Below, in pieces: positions 28,138 to 38,197 of a stretch of 64,000 bases of DNA. Made by a program: the position numbers and the translations under genes. The stretch is from positions 1 to 64,000 of the forward strand of contig LIUM01000049.1 in NCBI GenBank assembly GCA_001462345.1, read 5' to 3'. Numbering within the stretch: the stretch's first letter is position 1; each line of letters starts with the position of its first letter. The DNA is from Fibrobacteria bacterium AD312. Lineage in GTDB: Bacteria; Fibrobacterota; Fibrobacteria; Fibrobacterales; Fibrobacteraceae. The notes beneath the pieces were generated by a model. That model did not search any database. It was not told where the DNA came from and worked only from the letters and a program-made list of their open reading frames with translations.

Positions 28138-29234
28138 AAAAGAAAAAAACATGGAACACTCCTGCGGCAAGAGCGGTTGGCAGAACAAAAGAAGAAGATA
28201 TTCGTTTTGTTTTAATAGAGATTGCTAAGGGCCGTCATCAAGCATTAAGGCAATTGGACAAGTTATTTGATCTTCTTGGTAATCAGTTAGATAAAATAGA
28301 TGAAGTCAAGTCTCCAAAAGTCCAGTTAGAGCTTTTAGCATGGTTTTTAAGTACAGATCACGTTCTTGCAGATGTCGAAGAAGATGATGAGTTTTTTGAT
28401 TTGTATGCAGATGCGAGTGCCTTTTTTATTGATATAGCAAGAGATTTTGAAGACAAAAAATGGATTATGGATTTAGTACACGATCTTGCTGTTCGTCATA
28501 CTGGAGAAGATGGAAGAGCTGCTGTATTTCTTTCATTAACTGAATTTTTAGATGCTGCAAGTGCTCTTGAAATGGTAGAGTCTATTTTAGAAACGGTACG
28601 AAGTCAAGATTTAGAAAATGAAGAAAATGTCTTAGAAGCGCTGCGTGATATGGCCGATGGGCTTAATGTGCCAGCGGTTTATGAAAAAGCAAGTTTCTTA
28701 TTAGATTTAGATCGTAGCCACGAAACGATTTTAGATGTCGCCAATGCGTATTATATTGCTGGCGATTTAGTGGAAACAAAGAGGCTTCTTTCAGAAGTGC
28801 GAAACCCAATAGGTAAAGACGAAGAAGAATTTTTAGACCTTTCTGTGGCTTGCGCTCATAAAGAAGGCGATCTTCCTCGTGCCATTAAGTTTGCTGAAGT
28901 ACTTTACGAAAAATTTCCTAAAGAATTTAATTTGGCTCGTTTAACTCAGATTGTACCAGCTAAACAAGCTGAATTTCTATTAGATGAACATGAAAAATAT
29001 CGTTTAGGCGATGTTTTAAATGAAAATTATATTGATTTATTGATTTCACTTGAAAAAATAGATCGTCTTAAGGCTTATATTAATCGTTTTGAACAAGATT
29101 TAGCTGGAGTGAACCCAGAAGTTTTATCTCGTTTTGTAGAAAGATTAGAAACGATGAATCAAAAAGAATTAGCCGATCAAATACGTCAATGGATTGTGGA
29201 TGAACCAGAAGAAGTAGACGTAGAAGATCTATAA
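28134..29234 (+). CDS. Acidic, helical repeat-like protein of unknown function
   Basis: A 366-residue soluble protein, strongly acidic and nearly all helical by composition, with helix pairs that suggest TPR- or HEAT-like repeats (for example ILDVANAYYIAGDLVETKRLLSEV and FLDLSVACAHKEGDLPRAIKFAEVLYEKFP). The first 20 residues are basic (MKKKKTWNTPAARAVGRTKEE). No signal peptide or catalytic motif is seen. It overlaps the IMP cyclohydrolase gene by 4 bases, so the two are translated together. I do not recognise a named family. Confidence 0.6.
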   Translation: MKKKKTWNTPAARAVGRTKEEDIRFVLIEIAKGRHQALRQLDKLFDLLGNQLDKIDEVKSPKVQLELLAWFLSTDHVLADVEEDDEFFDLYADASAFFIDIARDFEDKKWIMDLVHDLAVRHTGEDGRAAVFLSLTEFLDAASALEMVESILETVRSQDLENEENVLEALRDMADGLNVPAVYEKASFLLDLDRSHETILDVANAYYIAGDLVETKRLLSEVRNPIGKDEEEFLDLSVACAHKEGDLPRAIKFAEVLYEKFPKEFNLARLTQIVPAKQAEFLLDEHEKYRLGDVLNENYIDLLISLEKIDRLKAYINRFEQDLAGVNPEVLSRFVERLETMNQKELADQIRQWIVDEPEEVDVEDL

Positions 29235-29397
29235 TTTTGTTAATGAATTCCTATTTATGATATAAAACACTGTTTTTTACCTTAATCGTTTTTCGGTGTA
29301 TTATTATGAAATAATTAACTATTTATTTAATTAAATCGTAATAGTGTCATTTTAATAGCATGGGATTGTGTTAGATGCTTAAAAAAGGGAAAACAGT

Positions 29398-29862
29398 ATG
29401 AAACGAATTAAAAAAAGTTTTATCAAACGTTCTAATGCCTTTATTGGATATCTTTTAGCCATTTTAGGCTTTGGTAGTATTTCTCTTACTGGTTGTGATT
29501 CTCCAGTAGATCCAGATCCTGTAGCAGAATATGGTGTTCCTTATGCCATTTTTAAGGTCAAAGGGAAAGTAACTTCAGAAACAGTAGGAATCCCAAATAT
29601 TAAAGTGAAAATGGGCTCAAATTCTTTTTTCTATGATTCCACATATACAGACGCCAATGGGGAATATGAAATTTCTCAAGGAGCGTTTCCTTCGAATCAA
29701 GCTTTTGATTTGTCTTTTGAAGATATAGATAGCACTCAAAATGGCTCTTTTCAACCTTTAGATACTATTGTTGAGTTTGTGGATCCAAAGTTTACTGGTG
29801 GATCAGGCAATTGGAATGAAGGGGAAACAAAAACGACTTTTAATGTAGAATTAAAGGAATAA
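29398..29862 (+). CDS. Lipoprotein of the radical-SAM/lipoprotein system
   Basis: A 154-residue protein. A long basic N-terminus (MKRIKKSFIKRSNAFIGYLL) leads into a hydrophobic segment and lipobox SLTGC near 33. The mature part is a carboxypeptidase-regulatory-like beta-sandwich (FKVKGKVTSETVGIPNIKVKMG, YDSTYTDANGEYEI). The extended pre-lipobox region and immediate linkage (2-base gap) to a SPASM-type radical SAM gene match the rSAM/lipoprotein pair described in Bacteroides-type genomes (TIGR04133/TIGR04134, recalled from memory). What the enzyme does to the lipoprotein, if anything, is unknown. Confidence 0.75.
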   Translation: MKRIKKSFIKRSNAFIGYLLAILGFGSISLTGCDSPVDPDPVAEYGVPYAIFKVKGKVTSETVGIPNIKVKMGSNSFFYDSTYTDANGEYEISQGAFPSNQAFDLSFEDIDSTQNGSFQPLDTIVEFVDPKFTGGSGNWNEGETKTTFNVELKE

Positions 29863-29864
29863 AA

Positions 29865-30956
29865 ATGAAGACAACACCTCTTCCTTTCAAGAAGAAGCTT
29901 GCTCTAAAACTTTTTAATCGTTATCGTGCCAATGAAAAAAGTACACATGTTTTAAATTACCTTTTTTGGGAATGCACCTTACGGTGTAATCTTAATTGTT
30001 TGCATTGTGGCAGCGATTGTAAAAAAGAGGCCGTTGTTCCAGATATGCCTAAAGCTGATTTTTTTAAGGCATTAGATGATATTACTCCAATTATTACACC
30101 CAATGAGACCATGATTGTACTCACTGGAGGGGAACCTGTTTTACGAAAAGATATTCTTGAAATAGGGCAAGAACTTTATCGTCGTGGATTCCCTTGGGGG
30201 ATTGTTTCAAATGCGATGGCTCTTCAACCAAAAACAATTGATCTTTTAATGGATGCAGGGCTTCGCTCTATTACGATTAGTTTAGATGGTTTAGAAACGT
30301 CTCATAATTGGTTGAGAAATAGTAAACAAAGTTTTAAAAAAGCAATGAAAATCATTGCCTATTTGAATCAAGTGAAAGATGTACGATATGATGTAGTCAC
30401 TTGTGTAAATCAGAAAAACCTTGAAGAACTTGATTTATTATATGATTTGCTGGTTTCTTTAGGCTTAAAAGAATGGAGAATCTTCACGGTATTTCCTGTT
30501 GGTCGAGCTCAGTTATATCCTGAATTACAATTGCTGCCTAAACAGTTTAAAGACTTTTTTGATTTTATGGCTCGAGTGCGTAAAGAAGGGAAAATCAAAC
30601 TAAACTACGGTTGTGAAGGCTTTCTTGGCAACTACGAAGGGCTTGTGAGAGACAATTTCTTCTTTTGTCGAGCGGGAATTAATATTGCTTCTGTTTTAGT
30701 AGATGGTTCGATCTCTGCGTGCCCTAATTTGCGTAGTCGTTTTATACAAGGCAATATCTATAAAGATAGCTTTAGAGAAGTTTGGGAATCTCGTTATGGA
30801 ATTTACAGAAACCGTAGTTGGACAAAAACGGGAATATGTAAGGATTGCGAGTATTATAGTTTCTGCGAAGGCAACGGTATGCATCTTCGAAATGACGAAA
30901 CAGGCGAATTAATGTTTTGCCATTTGAAACGTCTTCTAGAGGCTGAAGAAAATTAG
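29865..30956 (+). CDS. Radical SAM/SPASM enzyme of the rSAM/lipoprotein system
   Basis: A 363-residue enzyme. The [4Fe-4S]-SAM motif C41-x3-C45-x2-C48 lies in CTLRCNLNCLHCGSDC, followed by the GGEPVL motif near 88 and SISLDGLE-type strand motifs. The C-terminal third is a SPASM domain binding extra iron-sulfur clusters (CRAGINIASVLVDGSISACPNL, then CKDCEYYSFCEGNG and a final MFCHL). SPASM enzymes usually modify ribosomal peptides or proteins. The lipoprotein encoded 2 bases upstream is the obvious partner. The stop codon region abuts the convergent rpiA end with a 4-base overlap. Confidence 0.88.
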   Translation: MKTTPLPFKKKLALKLFNRYRANEKSTHVLNYLFWECTLRCNLNCLHCGSDCKKEAVVPDMPKADFFKALDDITPIITPNETMIVLTGGEPVLRKDILEIGQELYRRGFPWGIVSNAMALQPKTIDLLMDAGLRSITISLDGLETSHNWLRNSKQSFKKAMKIIAYLNQVKDVRYDVVTCVNQKNLEELDLLYDLLVSLGLKEWRIFTVFPVGRAQLYPELQLLPKQFKDFFDFMARVRKEGKIKLNYGCEGFLGNYEGLVRDNFFFCRAGINIASVLVDGSISACPNLRSRFIQGNIYKDSFREVWESRYGIYRNRSWTKTGICKDCEYYSFCEGNGMHLRNDETGELMFCHLKRLLEAEEN

Positions 30957-31639
30957 AATTCTTCTAGCCCATTAGGCGTTGCAAGAATCACCTTTGTTGC
31001 CATATTGATAAATAGCCCATGGCCCATTATTCCAGAGATGGAGTCCAATTTATGGGCAAGTGTTTTAGCGTCTGAGATAGGCCCAAACTTGGCGTCGGCA
31101 ATTAAATTTCCAGAATCACTAATCACGGGGCCATCTTTTCCAGGGTTTCCCATACGCACAACGACGTTACCGCCAAGAACTTTCACCTTTTCAGTAACTA
31201 CACCAATAGCACCAGGTAAAATTTCTAAAGGGACAGCAAATTTTTCGCCTAAGACATTCACTTTTTTCCCACTATCGGCGATGATAATGTAGTTGTTTGT
31301 CATGGAGGCTACAATTTTTTCTAGAAGATGAGCGGCACCGCGACCTTTAATTAAGTTTCTTTGGCTATCGATTTCATCGGCGCCATCGATTACCATATCG
31401 AGCCTTGAAACTTCTCCCATTTCTTTTAATGGAATATGAAGAGCACGGCATTGTAGAGTAGTGCTCCAGCTAGTACTTACAGCTGTGATGTTTAGGTTTT
31501 CTTCTTTAATACGTTCTCCTAAACGTTCCACCATATAGGCTGCTGTACTTCCAGTACCTAAACCAACGACCATCCCATCTTGAATGAGATTGGCGGCTTT
31601 GATTCCAGCCATTTTTTTTAATTCATCCATACTAGCCAT
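30953..31639 (-). CDS. rpiA: Ribose-5-phosphate isomerase A
   Basis: A 228-residue enzyme interconverting ribose-5-phosphate and ribulose-5-phosphate in the pentose phosphate pathway. VVGLGTGSTAAYMVERLGE is the phosphate-binding loop, DGADEID carries the catalytic aspartates, and KGRGAAHLLEKIVA and LPGAIGVV complete the family pattern. ATG 31639 is chosen: it overlaps the stop of the FKBP gene by one base (TAATG) and GGAGG lies upstream. A further in-frame ATG lies three codons earlier and another three codons later. Confidence 0.95.
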   Translation of the reverse strand: MASMDELKKMAGIKAANLIQDGMVVGLGTGSTAAYMVERLGERIKEENLNITAVSTSWSTTLQCRALHIPLKEMGEVSRLDMVIDGADEIDSQRNLIKGRGAAHLLEKIVASMTNNYIIIADSGKKVNVLGEKFAVPLEILPGAIGVVTEKVKVLGGNVVVRMGNPGKDGPVISDSGNLIADAKFGPISDAKTLAHKLDSISGIMGHGLFINMATKVILATPNGLEEF

Positions 31640-32241
31640 TAGAACCAATGCCTCCTCTGGTCGTTTTTATCGTCTTGTTCTTCTTCGTCAAGACCTTCTT
31701 CATCTTCATCTGGAATCCCGTTTTCTAGTTCAGAAAAGCTTGGTTCTTCAACGCTAAGAACATGAACATCAAAAATGAGATCCATGCCTGCAAATGGATG
31801 ATTTCCGTCTAAAACGACTGTTTCTTTTTTAATTTCTTTAATAGAATAAATCCCAGTTTCTTTTTCAAGGGGATATTCTTTTGCATTGTAAATCTGTTCT
31901 GGGTATTCAGGAATTTGAAACTCTTGAGAATCATCTTCTTGATACATTTCGAGTTCAAGACCTAACCAAAGTTCCCCAATATCAGCTAACTCCTCTTTAG
32001 GGACTTCTATTACAAGGGTCTTATTGTAGGCTCCATACGCTTTTTCAAAAGGAATAGACACTGAAAAAGTGGCCCCAACAGGCTTATTTAAAAGAGCCTC
32101 TTCTAACCCTTGAATGATGTTATCAAAGCCGTGCAAATAGATGAACGGGTGTTTCTCAGGTACTTCTTCTATAATCCGGCCATTATTGTCTTTTAATGTA
32201 TAAGAAATACTAACTTTTAATTTATCTTGCACTATATCCAT
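31639..32241 (-). CDS. SlyD-like FKBP-type peptidyl-prolyl isomerase
   Basis: A 200-residue protein. The FKBP core has KVSISYTLKDNNGRIIEE, the active-site stretch HGFDNIIQGLEEALLNKPVGATFSVSIP, and a closing strand DGNHPFAGMDLIFDVHVLSVEE. The inserted segment between them is the insert-in-flap chaperone domain typical of SlyD, here longer and acidic. The C-terminus is a run of Glu/Asp (DEDEEGLDEEEQDDKND) where E. coli SlyD has a metal-binding His-rich tail. The start at MDIVQDKLKV is preferred over one nine codons earlier. It is the first gene of a pair with rpiA. Confidence 0.85.
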   Translation of the reverse strand: MDIVQDKLKVSISYTLKDNNGRIIEEVPEKHPFIYLHGFDNIIQGLEEALLNKPVGATFSVSIPFEKAYGAYNKTLVIEVPKEELADIGELWLGLELEMYQEDDSQEFQIPEYPEQIYNAKEYPLEKETGIYSIKEIKKETVVLDGNHPFAGMDLIFDVHVLSVEEPSFSELENGIPDEDEEGLDEEEQDDKNDQRRHWF

Positions 32242-32293
32242 TATGCGTGAGAATATAGAAAACCGCACTCGAATTGTAAAAGGAGTTTTGGCT

Positions 32294-32740
32294 TTGAAGA
32301 AGAATATACTGTTCGTTTGTTTAGGTAATATCTGCAGATCTCCTGCTGCAGAGGGGGTTTGTCGTATTTTAGCTCAAGATAGGGGTGATATTGGCAAAAT
32401 CGATTCTGCTGGTCTCGGGGATTGGCACGTGGGGCAACCTCCTCACCCCACAATGCGTCGAGTGGCTTCTGAAAGAGGGTTTCCTATAGATGATTTAAGG
32501 GCAAGGCTTGTTACTCCTGATGATTTTGAGACTTTTGATTTTATTATTGCCATGGATCAAAATAACCTGAGATCACTTTTAGAGATGAAAAAACGGGTAG
32601 GTGGTAAAGCACAGGTTAGGATGCTTTTAGAAGATAAAAGTTCTGTTCCTGACCCTTATTACGGGGCAGATTCTGGTTTCTATGAAAGTTTTGACATCAT
32701 TTATAGTGGTGTAGATATATTTTTACGTGATTTTATGTAA
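32294..32740 (+). CDS. Low-molecular-weight protein-tyrosine phosphatase
   Basis: A 148-residue cytoplasmic phosphatase. The catalytic P-loop C9-L-G-N-I-C-R15-S begins the protein (FVCLGNICRSPAAEG) and the general acid lies in VPDPYYG near 128. Family members dephosphorylate tyrosine kinases of exopolysaccharide systems, or act as arsenate reductases. The frame is open upstream to an ATG at 32243, but the start is taken as TTG 32294, where AAAGGAG lies 8 bases upstream and the fold begins two residues later. This rare start codon is my inference. A metallophosphoesterase gene follows after 32 bases. Confidence 0.88.
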   Translation: MKKNILFVCLGNICRSPAAEGVCRILAQDRGDIGKIDSAGLGDWHVGQPPHPTMRRVASERGFPIDDLRARLVTPDDFETFDFIIAMDQNNLRSLLEMKKRVGGKAQVRMLLEDKSSVPDPYYGADSGFYESFDIIYSGVDIFLRDFM

Positions 32741-32772
32741 TAATTGAATTTGCTTTTTTTATATTCACTCTT

Positions 32773-33504
32773 ATGCTTTATGGAATCTTTTCAGATATTC
32801 ATTCTAATGAAGCTGCTTTAACTGCTGTTCTTGCATCAATGCATGATCTGGGAGTGGAACGCCGCATTTGTTTAGGTGATCTAGTTGGTTATGGTGTGGA
32901 TGTTAATGAATGTGTTTCATTGACTAAAGAAAACGCCGACGTTTGTCTTATTGGTAATCACGATAGCGTAGCTATTCGTTGGGAGTCGTCTGTAGGGTTT
33001 AATCCTTACGCCAAAAAGATGATTGAGTGGACTCAAGAGGCTATATCAGAAGAGTCCGCTTCTTATATTAAATCATTGCCTTATATGTTTGAGGAAAATG
33101 ATATTTGTTTTGTACATGCTTCGCCCATGTCTCCAGCCGATTGGATTTATGTGACAGACTTAGAAGACGCCTTAGATGCTTTTGATCATTTTTCGGGCTC
33201 TTATTGTTTTGTGGGTCATACCCATTCTCCAATTATTGTCGCCATGAAGGGTGGTGGAGCAATTCCAAAAGTAATTGAAGAAAGCGAATATAAAGTCGAT
33301 GGTACAGAACGAGTATTAGTGAATGTGGGGAGTGTAGGGCAACCTCGAGATAGGGATCCTAGAGCTTCTTGGTGTTTATTTGATTCAACCCAAAAGACAG
33401 TGAAAATCATTCGTGTGAAATATGATATTGCAAGAACTCAAGAACGCATGAGAGCGATCTCTGCACCTGATTTTCTTGTGGAGCGACTTGGAGTAGGCCG
33501 TTGA
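32773..33504 (+). CDS. Metallophosphoesterase, YfcE/MJ0936-like
   Basis: A 243-residue calcineurin-like phosphoesterase with all metal motifs: FSDIHSNEAAL near 7, GDLVGYGVD near 35, GNHDS near 60, VHASP near 113 and VGHTHSP near 150. The last third includes the family's VNVGSVGQPRDRDPRASW block. This type acts on small phosphodiesters or phosphoproteins; the natural substrate is unknown. It overlaps the rlmH start by 4 bases (TTGA), so they form an operon with the phosphatase gene upstream. Confidence 0.9.
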   Translation: MLYGIFSDIHSNEAALTAVLASMHDLGVERRICLGDLVGYGVDVNECVSLTKENADVCLIGNHDSVAIRWESSVGFNPYAKKMIEWTQEAISEESASYIKSLPYMFEENDICFVHASPMSPADWIYVTDLEDALDAFDHFSGSYCFVGHTHSPIIVAMKGGGAIPKVIEESEYKVDGTERVLVNVGSVGQPRDRDPRASWCLFDSTQKTVKIIRVKYDIARTQERMRAISAPDFLVERLGVGR

Positions 33505-33959
33505 AGTGGACACTTTGTGTTTTTGGTAAAGCCGGCTCTTCTTTTGTTGCAGATGAAGTATCTAAATACAGTAAAAGGCTTCGTTCGTATATCTCTTTCG
33601 ATGTAGTAGAACTAAAAGAATCCAAACGCGAAGATAAAACGCGCGGTCTTGCCGAAGAGGCGGCTGAATTTGAAAAAAGATTCCCTAAATCCGATTACGC
33701 ATGGATTATTCTTGCCGAAGAGGGAAAACTTCTAAATACAGTACAATTAGCGAAGTGGACAGAACAAAAAGCATCGTCTCCTTGTGTCTTTTTAATTGGC
33801 TCTGCTTATGGTATTTCGTCTTCCATTAAAGAAAAAGCAGATCTGCTTTTATCTCTTTCGCCTTTGACTCTCACTCATGATCATGCTCGTGTTATTTTAG
33901 CAGAGCAACTGTATCGATGTGAGATGGTGCATCGAAATCATCCATACCATCATCAATAG
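33501..33959 (+). CDS. rlmH: 23S rRNA (pseudouridine1915-N3)-methyltransferase RlmH
   Basis: A 152-residue SPOUT methyltransferase that methylates pseudouridine 1915 in helix 69 of 23S rRNA. The C-terminal trefoil-knot signature is intact: FLIGSAYGISSSIKEKADLLLSLSPLTLTHDHARVILAEQLYRCEMVHRNHPYHH. The N-terminus VFGKAG...VADEVSKYSKRL fits. The start is a TTG whose last two bases and following A form the stop of the upstream gene. Confidence 0.96.
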   Translation: MKWTLCVFGKAGSSFVADEVSKYSKRLRSYISFDVVELKESKREDKTRGLAEEAAEFEKRFPKSDYAWIILAEEGKLLNTVQLAKWTEQKASSPCVFLIGSAYGISSSIKEKADLLLSLSPLTLTHDHARVILAEQLYRCEMVHRNHPYHHQ

Positions 33960-33974
33960 ATTTTTTAAAATAAA

Positions 33975-34013
33975 AAAACGAGCTAAGGTGTTTTCCAAAG
34001 CTCGTTTTTCAAC
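33975..34013. terminator. Bidirectional terminator between rlmH and leuB
   Basis: AAAACGAGCT/AGCTCGTTTT stem with an A-run on one side and a T-run on the other, between two convergent genes. Confidence 0.88.
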
Positions 34014-34038
34014 AATAATTTTTAATGAATTTTAAATC

Positions 34039-35172
<1,134 letters not shown>

Positions 35173-36075
35173 CTAGTCATTCGGTGTAGCTTTTATTTCT
35201 CTAGGGTGGTGTAGGTGGTGTTCTCTTTGAATAAACTCTTTATCAATATGCGTGTAAATCTGCGTTGTTGCAATATCAGCGTGCCCTAGAAGTTCTTGTA
35301 AAACTCTTAAATCCATTCCTGCTTCGAGGCAATGAGTGGCAAAGGAATGCCTAAAAGTATGCGGTGAAACGTGCTTTGTTAAGTGGGTTGTATGTTGTTG
35401 GACTATTTTCCAGGCCCCCATTCGACTCATGGGGCGACCCTTTAGATTTAAGATTACACAATCACTTTTGGGTTCTGTCTTTGGACGGCCTTCTTGGAGC
35501 CACTGTTTGAGATTCATTTTTGCTTTTGAACCAAGGGGGACTAATCGTTGCTTATTCCCTTTACCAACAGGAGTGAGCCATTCATTATCGAGATCTAGGT
35601 GCTCAAGCTTTAAGTTTAAGGCTTCTGAGATTCGTAGTCCAGCGCTATAAAGAAGTTCAAACAAAGCGGTGTCTCGAAGAGGGTATTTTGAAAATTCAGC
35701 AATATGCTTAAAAACGCTATCCACTTCGTCTAAATTTAGGCATTGAGGAAGGTAAAGTCCAATTTTGGGAACTGCGAGCATGGATTCTGTGGAATGAGAG
35801 TAGTAACCCTCTTGTTGCATGAATTTTAAGAAGCCACGTAAACTCGAAAAATGCCTTGCAATGGAAGTGGGGCTATATTCGACATTTAAGGCCAATTGAT
35901 TAAGAAATTGATCTAAAAGGGGAAGATCAAGGTCTTTTAGTGAGATATCATGATCATCGAGCCAAAAAATAAAATGACGTAAATCTTCTTGGTAACTTCT
36001 GACCGTTGCCGAAGATAAGTTTCGCTCAATACTGAGATGACTACAATAGAGGTCTAAAAGTGAACCGTTTGTCAT
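35173..36075 (-). CDS. Tyrosine recombinase XerC/XerD
   Basis: A 300-residue site-specific recombinase of the Xer type, which resolves chromosome dimers at dif with FtsK. The N-terminal SAM-like domain spans 1-95. The catalytic domain holds R in LYSAGLRISEALNL, K in GKGNKQRLVPLG, H-x-x-R in SPHTFRHSFATH, and the nucleophile Tyr in HADIATTQIYTHID. The position and length argue for a housekeeping Xer rather than a phage integrase; XerC and XerD cannot be told apart by eye. The start at 36075 is preferred over an in-frame ATG at 36120 because the tRNA-Lys promoter occupies that upstream stretch. Confidence 0.9.
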   Translation of the reverse strand: MTNGSLLDLYCSHLSIERNLSSATVRSYQEDLRHFIFWLDDHDISLKDLDLPLLDQFLNQLALNVEYSPTSIARHFSSLRGFLKFMQQEGYYSHSTESMLAVPKIGLYLPQCLNLDEVDSVFKHIAEFSKYPLRDTALFELLYSAGLRISEALNLKLEHLDLDNEWLTPVGKGNKQRLVPLGSKAKMNLKQWLQEGRPKTEPKSDCVILNLKGRPMSRMGAWKIVQQHTTHLTKHVSPHTFRHSFATHCLEAGMDLRVLQELLGHADIATTQIYTHIDKEFIQREHHLHHPREIKATPND

Positions 36076-36106
36076 GATAAAATTGAAAAAAGTAAAGAAA
36101 TTTATC

Positions 36107-36135
36107 TTGAAAATGTACAAAAGTTATTTTATAAT
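36107..36135 (+). promoter_or_regulatory. Sigma-70 promoter of tRNA-Lys
   Basis: TTGAAA (36107-36112), a 17-base spacer, TATAAT (36130-36135). Transcription would begin about 7 bases before the tRNA. Confidence 0.85.
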
Positions 36136-36148
36136 TGAAAGCACTTAA

Positions 36149-36221
<73 letters not shown>

Positions 36222-36225
36222 CGAA

Positions 36226-36256
36226 AAATCTCTGTTGAAAAACAGAGATTTTTTTT
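36226..36256 (+). terminator. Terminator of tRNA-Lys
   Basis: AAATCTCTGTT/AACAGAGATTT stem around a 4-base GAAA-type loop, then a run of T. Confidence 0.9.
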
Positions 36257-36287
36257 ATGGTTTTTGAATTCAAGCTAGGTTTATCGA

Positions 36288-38189
36288 TTATTTCTGAGTG
36301 GGGAAAAGCTTGTTATGATCTAAAATATATCTCCAAGATTCTGCAGCTGCTCTTGCACGATGTTCAAGATTATTAAAATCATGAGGGCTTTCTAAATCGG
36401 GCTCAGAAGCAAATCCTTCAATTGTGTTTGTACTGTCCCAATCAATAAACGAATTGTGTTTTTTGTATAGCGAAGGAACAGATGGATCTACATCCGTGAA
36501 GCAAATAATAGAGTCTTGTCTTCTAGCAATCCCTCCGCGACGGAAACTATAAACGGTATGGTGAACGTTTTCTTCATCAAAAAGTGGAGTGCCAACAAAA
36601 TGATTAGAGACGGATAAATCTAAAAGCGAGAGAATCGTCGGTGCAAAGTCGACATGGGATATAGGACTAAGAATTTTCTTTTCTTTAGGAACACGATAGC
36701 CGTACCAAGTCATCGTCGTCCATGTCTGTCCAGAAAAAGCATTTCCATTTTGGCTACTTGCTTTTTGACTGGCGTTATTGGCAATGGAGTGATCTCCAGT
36801 AATGACTAGGATGGTTTCATGATGGCGATCGTCTTCTTGAATTGCCTTAAAAATAATACCAAGCGCGGAATCCAAATAAGTTAAAACTTGTTTGTAGCGT
36901 TCTTCAGAAGTATTAGCTGGGCTCGCATAAGATTTTGGAACGGTAAAAGGAGTGTGTGTAGTAAAGTTGATCCAAATGGAATAAAGAGGCTTGTCTTTTG
37001 GACGTTTTTTATAGAGTTCTACAAATCGATGGGCAAGAGGAATGTCTGAATCATTTTCTTTTTTATATTCATGATAATCGGCCCATTTATTAAACCATGG
37101 TGTGAAATTATCAAAGCTAGGTTCGGCGGCGGTCAAAAAAAGTCTATAATATCCTGCATCACCTAGAATTTCTGGCAAAGCTCTTGAATTTGAAGAAATA
37201 AAATCAGTGAGGAATACTTTTTGAGGATGGCTCCATATACCTAATTGTAGACCAGTCATGCCTTCAGTTGAAGGGAATCCAACACTATATGTATAAGGGA
37301 ATGATGTTCCTGAATTAGAGAGAGCACATAGGTTTGGCATGCGATTGCAATTTTCTGAAATACGAAAATCACTAGCCCAGCCGCGCAGGCTTTCTAGTGA
37401 CAGTAAAATGATATCAGGACGTTCTTCAAGAGGTTTAGATTTAAATGCTTGTAGGGAAGAATCTTCATTGGCGACAAAATGATAGAAGGGGTAATCACTA
37501 TTTATATCTCCCCCCAATTCTTCAATGCCAATTAAAATATCTTCAGTTTTATTTTTATGCGTTAAATCGTATTTTATATCATAATACCAAGTCGCTACAA
37601 TCGGTTGGATTTGTTTCCAGCGAATACGGACAGGTTTATACCAATCGATGGCAGTAAAACTGATAATAAAAAGAGCGAATAGAACAATAGAAGATAAACC
37701 TAACGAAAAATAAGAATGATTCTTGAAAGTGATTTTTTTGGGGATAAAATAGAGAAGCCATGCTGTGATGAGCACAATGAGAGAAGAAATAATAAAACTG
37801 ACAATGCCGTTTGATGCTATATTCAGAAAGAGTTTTGGTTCAAGATTCGATACGGAATAGGTTTTAATAAAGGCTAGATCAAAATGTTGCCCCATCCATC
37901 GCATGACTTGGTCATTGATTGCAGAGAAGAGTAAATAGATAACACCGATGGAGGCAAAAAAAGCATAAAAGAAAGAATGCCATTTTTTTTGCTTAATCAG
38001 AAATACGATACTAAACAAAAAAGCTATGATGGCTAAAGTACTGATTTCTACAATGGATGCACATATGAAAGATTTAATGGGCTGTTCTGTTAGTAAACCG
38101 CCAGAGGGAATAGATGTAAAGTACAATTGCACTAACTGTGTTAATCTTGCAGCCAATAGAATAAAAAACAGGAATATTGATTTATACAT
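36288..38189 (-). CDS. LtaS-like membrane sulfatase / phosphoglycerol transferase family protein
   Basis: A 633-residue protein with five N-terminal transmembrane helices (1-185) and a large periplasmic alkaline-phosphatase-fold domain. Blocks IILLSLESLRGWAS, FPSTEGMTGLQLG (putative nucleophile region) and LVITGDHSIANN (metal ligands) match the LTA synthase/sulfatase family, which transfers phosphoglycerol or phosphoethanolamine groups to lipids or glycans. In a diderm without teichoic acids it more likely decorates a surface glycan or lipid. It lies 8 bases after the second MBOAT gene and is the last gene of a chain beginning with hisS. Confidence 0.85.
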   Translation of the reverse strand: MYKSIFLFFILLAARLTQLVQLYFTSIPSGGLLTEQPIKSFICASIVEISTLAIIAFLFSIVFLIKQKKWHSFFYAFFASIGVIYLLFSAINDQVMRWMGQHFDLAFIKTYSVSNLEPKLFLNIASNGIVSFIISSLIVLITAWLLYFIPKKITFKNHSYFSLGLSSIVLFALFIISFTAIDWYKPVRIRWKQIQPIVATWYYDIKYDLTHKNKTEDILIGIEELGGDINSDYPFYHFVANEDSSLQAFKSKPLEERPDIILLSLESLRGWASDFRISENCNRMPNLCALSNSGTSFPYTYSVGFPSTEGMTGLQLGIWSHPQKVFLTDFISSNSRALPEILGDAGYYRLFLTAAEPSFDNFTPWFNKWADYHEYKKENDSDIPLAHRFVELYKKRPKDKPLYSIWINFTTHTPFTVPKSYASPANTSEERYKQVLTYLDSALGIIFKAIQEDDRHHETILVITGDHSIANNASQKASSQNGNAFSGQTWTTMTWYGYRVPKEKKILSPISHVDFAPTILSLLDLSVSNHFVGTPLFDEENVHHTVYSFRRGGIARRQDSIICFTDVDPSVPSLYKKHNSFIDWDSTNTIEGFASEPDLESPHDFNNLEHRARAAAESWRYILDHNKLFPTQK

Positions 38190-38197
38190 AGTTTAGG

